12,456 bases of DNA from JBJTIF01 sp046094825 (GTDB taxonomy: Bacteria > Actinomycetota > UBA4738 > HRBIN12): NCBI GenBank assembly GCA_046094825.1, contig JBJTIF010000033.1, positions 1 through 12,456 of the forward strand, read 5' to 3'. The position numbers and the translations under genes are program-made. Below the pieces are notes generated by a model, which worked only from the letters and a program-made list of their open reading frames with translations, was not told the DNA's origin and did not search any database. Below are positions 5,340-11,972 of this stretch, one piece after another. The first letter of the stretch is position 1. Each line of letters opens with the position of its first letter.

Positions 5340-6869
5340 ATGCCGCGATCCCCGATCGCCCGCGCATGCATCGCGCTCGCCGTCGCGCTCCTCATCGCCG
5401 CCTGCTCCGATGGCGGGAGCGACCTCGCCGACCCGGACAGCGGCGCGTTCACCGAGGGCTACAACGGCCAGTCGTTCCAGCTCGGCGACCGCTCCCCCGT
5501 CGTGCGTCCGACCGACTACCCGAGCCCGACGACGTTCGCCGAGGCGATCCCGATCGAGCACGTGATCTTCGTGATCAAGGAGAACCGCACGTTCGACCAC
5601 TACTTCGGGAAGTACCCTGGGGCCGACGGCGCGACGACGGGGAAGATCATCGACGGATCCACCGTGCCGCTGCGTCCGGCGCCGGACATCATGACCCAGC
5701 CGATCACGCACGGGTTCTGGTCCGGGCTCTACGCCGTGGACGGCGGGCGGATGGACGGGTTCAACACGATCACCGGCGGCAAGGATCTCGCGGGCTACGT
5801 GCAGTTCGACCGCGCGGGCATCCCGAACTACTGGAAGTACGCCGACCGGTTCGTGCTCGCCGACGCCTTCTTCTCCTCGATGTACGGGCCGACGTTCCCC
5901 GAGCACCTCTACACGGTCGCCGCGAGCTCGTACGGCATCATGGACAACAAGGCGCAGCGCGAGCCGACGCCCGGTCGCTACTGCGACGACCCGACCGCCT
6001 ACACCCCCGCCTTCCCGATGGACCTCGAGGAGGAGGACCTCGAGCGGATCCGCGCCCTCGAGAACTCGATCGTCGACGACAGCCCCGAGGCGCTCCGGGA
6101 GATCTCCTCCTACCTCGAGGACGTCCGCGACTGCCTGAACCTCCCGAACCTCCCCGAGGAGCTCTCGGAGGCGGGCGTGTCGTGGAAGTTCTACTCGGAC
6201 CCGGTCTTCCCGATCGGCGACATCATGCGGGCGATCCGGCGCATCCGTTACAACCCCGACCTCTGGAAGAACGTCGTACCGAGCGAGGGCTTCCTCGACG
6301 ACATCACCGAGGGTGAGCTCGCGGAGGTCTCGTGGGTGAATCCGCCCGCGCCGTACAACGAGCACCCGATCCTGCCGCGCCGCGAGCAGAGCGTCTGCGC
6401 GGGTGAGAACTGGACCGTGGAGATGATGAACCGCCTCCAGCAGAGCGAGTACTGGGAGTCCACGGCGGTCATCATCGTCTGGGACGACTTCGGCGGGTTC
6501 TACGACCACCAGCCCCCGCCGCAGTACGACATCATGGGGCTCGGCCCGCGCGTGCCGGCGCTCGTCCTCTCGCCCTGGACACGGCGGGGTGCCAACCCGC
6601 TCGGCGGCGCGATCGACAACCAGACCTACGAGTTCTCGTCGGTACTCGCCTTCATCGAGCGGATCTTCGGCGTCGCCCCGCTCACCGAGCGCGATGCGAA
6701 CGCTGACCCCCTCACCGGTGCGTTCGACTTCACGCAGGAACCGAACCTCGAACCGCTCCTGCTGCCGCTGCGCCAGGACTGCCCGTACGGCCTCGCGCCG
6801 CCGTTCCTGAACCAGGACAACCAGGGGACGGCGGGCGTCGAACCCGAGGGCGAGTTCGCGAACCCCTGA
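5340..6869 (+). CDS. Lipoprotein phosphoesterase, phospholipase C / acid phosphatase (AcpA) family, copy 2
   Basis: The protein has 509 residues. Residues 1-21 form a lipoprotein signal peptide with lipobox IAA-C22. Catalytic signatures match copy 1: 'VIKENRTFDHYFG' with metal ligands E81/N82, 'FFSSMYGPT' with probable nucleophile T185, 'GENW' near 355, and 'WDDFGGFYDH' with D382/D383 and H390. It therefore belongs to the same surface phosphoesterase family. It is ~50 residues longer than copy 1, with an acidic insert around 228-265 and an Asn/Gln/Glu-rich tail after ~485. The two share many short identical blocks (for example 'PGADGATTG' and 'FDHxFG') but differ widely between them, so the duplication is old or the copies were acquired separately. 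The ATG at 5340 is chosen over the upstream GTG at 5319 because it begins the signal peptide and fits the promoter. It stops 6 bp from the convergent membrane gene. Confidence 0.94.
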   Translation: MPRSPIARACIALAVALLIAACSDGGSDLADPDSGAFTEGYNGQSFQLGDRSPVVRPTDYPSPTTFAEAIPIEHVIFVIKENRTFDHYFGKYPGADGATTGKIIDGSTVPLRPAPDIMTQPITHGFWSGLYAVDGGRMDGFNTITGGKDLAGYVQFDRAGIPNYWKYADRFVLADAFFSSMYGPTFPEHLYTVAASSYGIMDNKAQREPTPGRYCDDPTAYTPAFPMDLEEEDLERIRALENSIVDDSPEALREISSYLEDVRDCLNLPNLPEELSEAGVSWKFYSDPVFPIGDIMRAIRRIRYNPDLWKNVVPSEGFLDDITEGELAEVSWVNPPAPYNEHPILPRREQSVCAGENWTVEMMNRLQQSEYWESTAVIIVWDDFGGFYDHQPPPQYDIMGLGPRVPALVLSPWTRRGANPLGGAIDNQTYEFSSVLAFIERIFGVAPLTERDANADPLTGAFDFTQEPNLEPLLLPLRQDCPYGLAPPFLNQDNQGTAGVEPEGEFANP

Positions 6870-6875
6870 GGTCAG

Positions 6876-9065
6876 CTAGCCCGCGAGGCCCGAGGCGGCG
6901 ACGGCGTTGCCGATGACGCGCGGGTAGGCGGCCGGCTCGATCGGATCGACGAGGACCTTCCGCACGACGCCGTCCGCCCCGATCACGACGGTCGTCGGCA
7001 CGATCGCGCTCCCCGTCCCGAGGTAGACGACGCCGTCGGGGTCGAGCACCGCGGGCAGGGTGAGCCCCGCGGCATCGAGGAACGCCCGCGCGGCCGCCGG
7101 TTCGTCGGACACGAGCACCGCGACGACCTCGGCGTCGGTGCCCGCCGCGAGGACGCCGCGGATCCCCTCGACCTGGTCGGCGCACCCCTCGAAGCACCAC
7201 GACGCGACGAAGACGAGGACGACCGGTCGCCCCCGCGCGTCGGCGACGCGGAACTCCCCGCCGTCGAGCGTCGGCAGCACGAGCGGCGGCGCGACGGCGC
7301 CGACGGTGAACGGCTGGACGAACGGGAGCGGCGGCTGCCCGGGGACGATCGCGTCGGGGCCGCGTCGGTACACCCAGACGTCGCGGACCGGTCCGCCCTC
7401 CCATCCCATCGCCTCGAGGACGACGCGGAAGAGCGGCTGCGCGGGCGCGTCGACGAGCACCGCGCCGACCTCGTGGACGTCGAACCACCGCGCGAGGTCG
7501 CCGAGCGCGGGCATCCGGCGGCTCGGGTGATCGAGCGCGAGGCCCCGCGATCCGCCGAGGCCCCGGTACGGGACGGGGATCGGACCGAGGTAGCCCTGCG
7601 CGAGGCGGAACCGGTGGTCGGCGGCGACCTGCCACGCGAGCTCGTCGCCCTGCGCCGCGGGGATCACGTAGACGATCTCGTCGGGCGCGAGGACCTCGGC
7701 GAACGCACCGCTCGCGATGAACTCGGGGATCCGCTGCTCGCGGTGGAAGGGCGGCATCGTGACGAGCGGCAGGATCGAGATCGCCCCGAGGCCGACGACC
7801 GCCCAGCGCCACGGCCGGGTGCGGACGCCGCGCGCGAGCCACCACGCGGCGAGGACCGCGACCGCGAGCGCCATGTACGCGGTGAACCGCTGCGGCGTCG
7901 CGTGCTCGATGAGCGGGACGCGTGTGAGGGCGGCCCCCGGGAGGTAGCCGCGCTCCTCCCCGAGCACGTGGAGCACCGGACCCATCGACAGGACCGCGGC
8001 GATCGCGATGAACGCGAGCAGGCCCCACGCCTCGCGACGCCGCCAGCACGTGACGGCGACGACGCCGAGCATGAGGAGGAGGGCCGGTCCGAGGTACCCG
8101 CCGTCCTCGACGAGGCTCGCGGTGAAGCGCGCGGTGACCCCGGCGAATCGCTCCCCGCCGAAGAACGTGTGCGCGCGCGGGATCGCGAACGAGAAGAGGT
8201 CGACGGACGCACGCACCATCGGGCGGAGCGCCTCCGCGGGGGCGCGACCGAGCGCCGGGAGCAGGAACGGCAGGAGGAGCACACCGACGACCGCGTAGCC
8301 CGCGGCGACGAGGAGCCCCGCCGCGAACACCCGTCCCCGTTCGGCGCCACCGAGCGCGAGGGCGATCGCGAACGCGAGGACGCCGAAGAGGGTCGCCGTC
8401 GCGAAGAGTTCGGTCGACGAGCCGAAGAGGAACAGGAGCGACCCCGCGAGTCCGGCGACGAAGGACCGCGGACGGATCGTGCCGCGGATCCTGCGGACGA
8501 CGAGGTAGGCGGCGAGCGGGACGGGCCAGATCATCACGAGGTTCGCGTGCCCGTGGAGCTGGTTCACCATGTACGACGAGAACCCGAAGAGGTACCCGCC
8601 GGCGACCGCCGGCCAGAAGCGATCGGTCACCGCGCGGCAGAGGATGAACGTCGCCCACCCGGCGAGCGCCGGGGCGAGCAGGAGGAGGACGTTCAGCGAG
8701 ACGATCGGCGAGAACGCCGCGGTGATCGGCCACAGCGCGAGCGCGGGGGCGGGGAGCGTCGTGACCCACGTGAGATCGGCCCCCTGGGGGGCGAACACCC
8801 GCGTCGTCTCGAGGATCGACCCGCCGTGCGTGAGGGCCCACGGGAGCCACGCGAGCGACCAGACGTAGAGCTTCGCGTCCCCCTTCCCGATGCCCACGTA
8901 GCGGCTCCCGAGCTCGGTGAGGATCGGCGCGGCGTAGATCGCGACGGAGACCGCGAGGTAGCCGACGAGGACGAACGACGCCTGTCGGGCGGGTCCCGCG
9001 GTGCGGAACCACGCCGCGAGGCGTCGGACCACGCCGCCACCCGTTCCGAACTCGGGGGGCTCCAT
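6876..9065 (-). CDS. GT-C-type membrane glycosyltransferase-like protein fused to a C-terminal thioredoxin-fold (redoxin) domain
   Basis: The protein has 729 residues. Residues ~28-435 hold about ten hydrophobic segments. The first extracytoplasmic loop contains 'GIGKGDAKLYVWSLAW' with D63, where GT-C polyprenyl-phosphate-sugar glycosyltransferases carry their catalytic acidic residue. 'HGHANLV' follows, as in related actinobacterial membrane glycosyltransferases. Residues ~440-580 form a soluble, probably extracytoplasmic segment. Residues ~590-729 resemble an AhpC/TSA-TlpA redoxin: 'APPLVLPTLDGGEF', then 'SWCFEGC' with C624 and C628, and the cis-proline loop 'IVPTTVVIGADG' (P690). The cysteine spacing is CxxxC, not the usual CxxC. 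Likely roles are glycosylation of an envelope lipid or protein coupled to thiol redox chemistry outside the cell; this is inference. The gene lies 21 bp downstream of rdgB but has its own putative -10. Confidence 0.85.
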   Translation of the reverse strand: MEPPEFGTGGGVVRRLAAWFRTAGPARQASFVLVGYLAVSVAIYAAPILTELGSRYVGIGKGDAKLYVWSLAWLPWALTHGGSILETTRVFAPQGADLTWVTTLPAPALALWPITAAFSPIVSLNVLLLLAPALAGWATFILCRAVTDRFWPAVAGGYLFGFSSYMVNQLHGHANLVMIWPVPLAAYLVVRRIRGTIRPRSFVAGLAGSLLFLFGSSTELFATATLFGVLAFAIALALGGAERGRVFAAGLLVAAGYAVVGVLLLPFLLPALGRAPAEALRPMVRASVDLFSFAIPRAHTFFGGERFAGVTARFTASLVEDGGYLGPALLLMLGVVAVTCWRRREAWGLLAFIAIAAVLSMGPVLHVLGEERGYLPGAALTRVPLIEHATPQRFTAYMALAVAVLAAWWLARGVRTRPWRWAVVGLGAISILPLVTMPPFHREQRIPEFIASGAFAEVLAPDEIVYVIPAAQGDELAWQVAADHRFRLAQGYLGPIPVPYRGLGGSRGLALDHPSRRMPALGDLARWFDVHEVGAVLVDAPAQPLFRVVLEAMGWEGGPVRDVWVYRRGPDAIVPGQPPLPFVQPFTVGAVAPPLVLPTLDGGEFRVADARGRPVVLVFVASWCFEGCADQVEGIRGVLAAGTDAEVVAVLVSDEPAAARAFLDAAGLTLPAVLDPDGVVYLGTGSAIVPTTVVIGADGVVRKVLVDPIEPAAYPRVIGNAVAASGLAG

Positions 9066-9071
9066 CCGAGC

Positions 9072-9077
9072 AGCCTA
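9072..9077 (-). promoter_or_regulatory. -10 element for a leaderless glycosyltransferase-redoxin mRNA
   Basis: On the - strand TAGGCT ends 6 nt before the ATG at 9065, and no Shine-Dalgarno is present. TCGAGA, a 4/6 match to TTGACA, lies 17 bp further upstream (9095-9100) inside the end of rdgB. The gene may thus be transcribed from its own start as well as by read-through. Confidence 0.5.
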
Positions 9078-9086
9078 GCCGCGGGG

Positions 9087-9650
9087 TCAGTCGGTCTCGA
9101 GGAGCGCGCGGAGCGCGCGCAGGGCGCGGCCCCGGTGCGAGATCCGGTCCTTCTCCCCCGGTGCGAGCTCGGCGAGCGTGACCTCCCACCCGGCCGGCAC
9201 GAACGCCGGGTCGTACCCGAAGCCGCCCTCGCAGACGCCCTCGGTCGAGAGCTCCGTCCCGTCCGGGAACGCGAGGACGACGACGCAGCGGTACCGGGCG
9301 CCGCGTCCGAGGCCGGGCACGCCGCGCACCGCGTCGAGGAGCGCCGCGAGGTTCTCCGCGTCCGAGGCATCGTCCCCGGCGTAGCGCGCCGACCGGGGTC
9401 CCGGCGCTCCGCCGAGGGCGTCGACCTCGATGCCGGAGTCGTCCGCGAGCGCCGGGATCCCGGTCGCCGTCGCGACCGCGTGCGCCTTCAAGCGGGCGTT
9501 GTCGAGGTACGTGCGTCCCGTCTCCTCGACGTCGGGCCACCGTTCGTCCGCGGTACGCCAGACCGTCGGCCACGACGCGCAGATCGCGCGGATCTCCCCC
9601 ACCTTGTGGGCGTTGCGCGTCGCGATCGCGACCTCGGGCGGGATCGGCAC
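9087..9650 (-). CDS. rdgB: Non-canonical purine NTP pyrophosphatase (RdgB/HAM1)
   Basis: The protein has 187 residues from a GTG at 9648-9650. It hydrolyses dITP, ITP and XTP to the monophosphate and pyrophosphate, keeping deaminated purines out of DNA and RNA; it is cytosolic. Family signatures run in order: 'ATRNAHKVGEI' (10-20, substrate loop), 'LADDSGIEVDALGGAPG' (68-84, with D70/D71), 'SARYAG' (87-92), 'GGFGYDPAF' (142-150) and 'KDRISHRGRAL' (167-177). Length is close to the usual ~190-200. The open frame continues upstream through rph in another frame, but only the GTG start leaves a normal N-terminus. It begins 8 bp after the rph stop with no clear Shine-Dalgarno, so it is probably translationally coupled. 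The rph-rdgB pairing is widely conserved. Confidence 0.95.
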   Translation of the reverse strand: MPIPPEVAIATRNAHKVGEIRAICASWPTVWRTADERWPDVEETGRTYLDNARLKAHAVATATGIPALADDSGIEVDALGGAPGPRSARYAGDDASDAENLAALLDAVRGVPGLGRGARYRCVVVLAFPDGTELSTEGVCEGGFGYDPAFVPAGWEVTLAELAPGEKDRISHRGRALRALRALLETD

Positions 9651-9658
9651 GTCGGGGC

Positions 9659-10378
9659 TCAGCGGGCGAGGAGCTCGGCCTGGATGCGACCGAGTTCGGC
9701 GATGCCGGCGCCGGCGAGATCGAGGAGCTCGTCGAGCTGCGCGCGGGAGAACGGCGCACCCTCCGCCGTCCCCTGCACCTCGACGAGCCGACCGGCGCCG
9801 GTCATGACGACGTTGCAGTCGACCTCCGCGCCGGCGTCCTCGTCGTACGAGAGGTCGAGGACCGGGGTCCCGCCGACGATGCCGACGCTCACCGCGGCGA
9901 CGGAGTCCCCGAGGATGTCCGCCGGCACCGCGCCGGTCGCCTGGAGCGTGCGGAGGGCGAGGGCGAGGGCGACGTAGCCGGCGGTGATCGACGCGCACCG
10001 CGTCCCCGCGTCGGCCTGCAGGACGTCGCAGTCGATCGTGATCGTGCGATCGCCGAGCCGCGTGAGGTCGACGACCGAGCGGAGCGAGCGTCCGATGAGG
10101 CGCTGGATCTCCTGCGTGCGACCCCCCGGCCGTCCGCGGTTCACCTCGCGGCCCGATCGCTCCGTCGTCGCGCGCGGGAGCATCGAGTACTCCGCGGTCA
10201 CCCATCCCTTCCCCGTCCCGCGGAGCCAGCGGGGGGCCTCCTCCTCGACCGAGGCCGCGACGAGCACCCGCGTCTTCCCCTGGGTGAACAGGAGCGACCC
10301 CTCGGCCCACTCCTGGAACCCGAGCTCCGCGGCGACCGGCCGCAGGGCGTCGGTCGCGCGTCCGTCCGGTCTGCTCAC
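9659..10378 (-). CDS. rph: Ribonuclease PH
   Basis: The protein has 239 residues from GTG 10376-10378. It is a phosphate-dependent 3'-5' exoribonuclease that trims tRNA 3' ends; it works as a hexamer in the cytosol. Signatures include the N-terminal 'RPDGRATDALRPV', 'GWVTAEYSMLPRAT' (58-71), 'RTQEIQRLIGRSLR' (87-100, phosphate- and RNA-binding arginines), 'IDCDVLQADAGTR' (115-127) and 'LDLSYDEDAGAEVD' with the metal/catalytic pair D175 and D181. Length matches the family (~240). The start codon overlaps the stop of the upstream metallo-beta-lactamase gene by 4 bp (GTGA), and GGAGGTG lies 5 nt upstream. The only tRNA gene in the window lacks an encoded CCA, so it would need 3' trimming before CCA addition. 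Confidence 0.97.
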   Translation of the reverse strand: MSRPDGRATDALRPVAAELGFQEWAEGSLLFTQGKTRVLVAASVEEEAPRWLRGTGKGWVTAEYSMLPRATTERSGREVNRGRPGGRTQEIQRLIGRSLRSVVDLTRLGDRTITIDCDVLQADAGTRCASITAGYVALALALRTLQATGAVPADILGDSVAAVSVGIVGGTPVLDLSYDEDAGAEVDCNVVMTGAGRLVEVQGTAEGAPFSRAQLDELLDLAGAGIAELGRIQAELLAR

Positions 10379-11133
10379 GCGTGCACCTCCATCGTCATCC
10401 CTTCCTCCGCGACCTCGATCGGGCCGTCGTAGAACGCCTGCGCCTCGCGCACCGACGTCGCCGGGTCGCGGTCGGGTCGGATGTGCGTGAGCACGAGCCG
10501 CGCCGCGCCACCGACCGCCGCGCCCTCCGCGGCCTGCGCCGCGGTGAGGTGGAGATCGAGGCCGGGCGCCGGGTCGGTCGCGAGGAGCGCGGCCTCCGCG
10601 AGCAGGAGATCCGCCCCCGCACCGAGGCGCGCGACCGCGCCGTCACCCGGCCCCGTGTCGCCCGTGTACGCGAGCATCGCACCTCCGGCGGCGATGCGGT
10701 AGCCGTACGCCGCGAGGCCCGCGTGCGGCATCGGTACGGCTTCGACGGCGAACGGACCGATCGTCGATGTCCCCGGCTCGACGGTGCGGACGTCGAAGGA
10801 CGTCCGGAACCGCTCGCGCGTCCCCTCGCCGAAGGCGCCGGAGAGCCGCTCGAGGACGCCCGGCGGCAGGTGCACGGCGAACCCCTCCGGCGCGAGTCCG
10901 CCGTACGCGATCGCGTACGCGACCGCGAAGAGGTCGGCGATGTGGTCGAGGTGCTCGTGCGTCACGAGGATCGCGTCGACGTCGGCGAGGGCGATGTGGC
11001 GCTGGAGCTCGGCGAACGTGCCGGTGCCGGCGTCGACCCAGAGCGCGTGGCCGCCGTGGCGGACGAGGTAGCCGCTCGTCGCGCGACCCGCGCCGGGCCA
11101 CGTCCCGCAGGCGCCGAGGACGGTCAGGTCCAC
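10375..11133 (-). CDS. Metallo-beta-lactamase-fold hydrolase, Rv1339-like (possible class II-type cAMP phosphodiesterase)
   Basis: The protein has 252 residues from a GTG at 11131-11133. The metal site is complete: 'THEHLDH' (H59, H61, D63, H64), H137 in 'PMPHAG', D159 in 'YTGDTGPGD', and H217 in 'LTHIRP'. The block 'HLTAAQAAEGA' near 195 is typical of the RNase Z-like branch. In M. tuberculosis the gene at this same place between murI and rph is Rv1339, reported to hydrolyse cAMP as an atypical phosphodiesterase. Assigning that activity here rests on synteny and fold, and RNase Z-like or other phosphodiesterase activity remains possible. The start overlaps the murI end by 10 bp and follows GAGGAG with 5-nt spacing. 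The open frame upstream inside murI has no such support. Confidence 0.9.
   Translation of the reverse strand: MDLTVLGACGTWPGAGRATSGYLVRHGGHALWVDAGTGTFAELQRHIALADVDAILVTHEHLDHIADLFAVAYAIAYGGLAPEGFAVHLPPGVLERLSGAFGEGTRERFRTSFDVRTVEPGTSTIGPFAVEAVPMPHAGLAAYGYRIAAGGAMLAYTGDTGPGDGAVARLGAGADLLLAEAALLATDPAPGLDLHLTAAQAAEGAAVGGAARLVLTHIRPDRDPATSVREAQAFYDGPIEVAEEGMTMEVHA
10384..10390 (-). promoter_or_regulatory. Strong Shine-Dalgarno of rph inside the upstream gene
   Basis: On the - strand GGAGGTG sits 5 nt before the GTG at 10378, within the last codons of the metallo-beta-lactamase gene. It fixes the rph start and points to coupled translation. Confidence 0.8.
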
Positions 11134-11948
11134 GCGATCTCCTCGACGCCGAGGACCGCGCGGGCGAACGACCCCGCGTCGCGACCGAGGAAGCGCTCGG
11201 CGATCGCGCGGAAGCCCGCGGGGTCGCCCGTGCAGCGGAACTCGGGGGCGGGCGGCTCCGCGGCGCCGCGGCGGAACCCGCCCGCGTCGAGCGACGCGGC
11301 GACGTCGCGCGCCGTTTCGTCGGCCGAGGAGACGAGGACGACGTCGGGGCCGACGACCTCCCGCAGGAGCGGCGCGAGCATCGGGTAGTGCGTGCACCCG
11401 AGGATGAGCGCGTCGATCCCGGCCGCGAGGAGCGGCGCGAGATAGGTCTCGGCGGCGGCGCGGAGCCCCGGGCTCGCGGTGTCACCGGCCTCGACGTGCT
11501 CGACGAACACCGGGCAGGCTGCGGCGACGAGGTCGATCGCGCCGTCGATCTCGGCGGCCGCGCGGTCGTACGCACCGCTCGCGACGGTCGCCTGGGTGCC
11601 GATGAGCCCGATGCGGCCCGAGCGCGTCGCGCGGGCGGCCGCGCGGACGCCGGGCGCGATGACGCCGACGACGGGCACGCCGTGCGCCTCGGTCACGTCG
11701 GCGATCGCGGAGACCTCGACGGAGTTGCAGGCGACGACGAGCATCTTCACGTCGCTGCGCACGAGGTGGTCCGCGATCTCGAGCGCGAACGCGCGGATCT
11801 CCTCGACGGGGCGTGGACCGTACGGTGCGCGCGCGGTGTCGCCGAGGTAGCGGATGCGCTCGCCGGGCAGGAGGTCTCCGATCGCCCGCACGACGGTGAG
11901 TCCGCCCACCCCGGAATCGAAGACCCCGATCGGTCGATCATCCGGCAC
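11124..11948 (-). CDS. murI: Glutamate racemase
   Basis: The protein has 274 residues from a GTG at 11946-11948. It converts L-glutamate to D-glutamate for peptidoglycan in the cytosol. Signatures in order are 'PIGVFDSGVGGLTVVRAI' (6-23, with D11), 'YLGDTARAPYG' (34-44), 'VVACNSVEVSA' with catalytic C74, 'GVIAPG' (95-100), 'IGLIGTQATVASGAY' (113-127) and 'LGCTHYPM' with catalytic C185 and H187. The sequence after C74 is S-V-E rather than the common T-A-S, a mild variant. Length is normal. It starts 24 bp after the selD stop, has no Shine-Dalgarno, and has GATACT 6 nt before GTG, so it may open its own leaderless transcript. It overlaps the next gene by 10 bp. Confidence 0.96.
   Translation of the reverse strand: MPDDRPIGVFDSGVGGLTVVRAIGDLLPGERIRYLGDTARAPYGPRPVEEIRAFALEIADHLVRSDVKMLVVACNSVEVSAIADVTEAHGVPVVGVIAPGVRAAARATRSGRIGLIGTQATVASGAYDRAAAEIDGAIDLVAAACPVFVEHVEAGDTASPGLRAAAETYLAPLLAAGIDALILGCTHYPMLAPLLREVVGPDVVLVSSADETARDVAASLDAGGFRRGAAEPPAPEFRCTGDPAGFRAIAERFLGRDAGSFARAVLGVEEIAWT
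11139..11144 (-). promoter_or_regulatory. Shine-Dalgarno of the metallo-beta-lactamase gene
   Basis: On the - strand GAGGAG is followed by ATCGC and the GTG at 11133. It lies inside the last codons of murI and fixes the start, which is otherwise ambiguous because the frame stays open upstream. Confidence 0.75.
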
Positions 11949-11954
11949 GGGGGC

Positions 11955-11960
11955 AGTATC
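11955..11960 (-). promoter_or_regulatory. -10-like element for a leaderless murI mRNA
   Basis: On the - strand GATACT (two of three key TANNNT positions) ends 6 nt before the GTG start of murI, in the 24-bp gap after selD. No Shine-Dalgarno is present. This is the weakest of the four leaderless-type promoter candidates. Confidence 0.35.
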
Positions 11961-11972
11961 GCAGCGCGGGCG

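Noticed and set aside
5293..5367. Longer N-terminus of the propeller protein from 5367
   Set aside because: It would overlap the divergent phosphoesterase start and its promoter. The GTG at 5292 has a Shine-Dalgarno and directly precedes the membrane anchor.
6730..9759. A 1009-codon - strand open frame and an 834-codon + strand frame (7473-9977) over the glycosyltransferase-redoxin and rdgB genes
   Set aside because: Both are Arg/Pro/Asp/Glu-rich low-complexity translations crossing gene boundaries. The overlapping frames show clear family motifs, these do not.
9651..10310. N-terminal extension of rdgB through rph
   Set aside because: The extra residues have no family match and lie in an alternative frame of rph. 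The GTG at 9650 gives the normal RdgB N-terminus.
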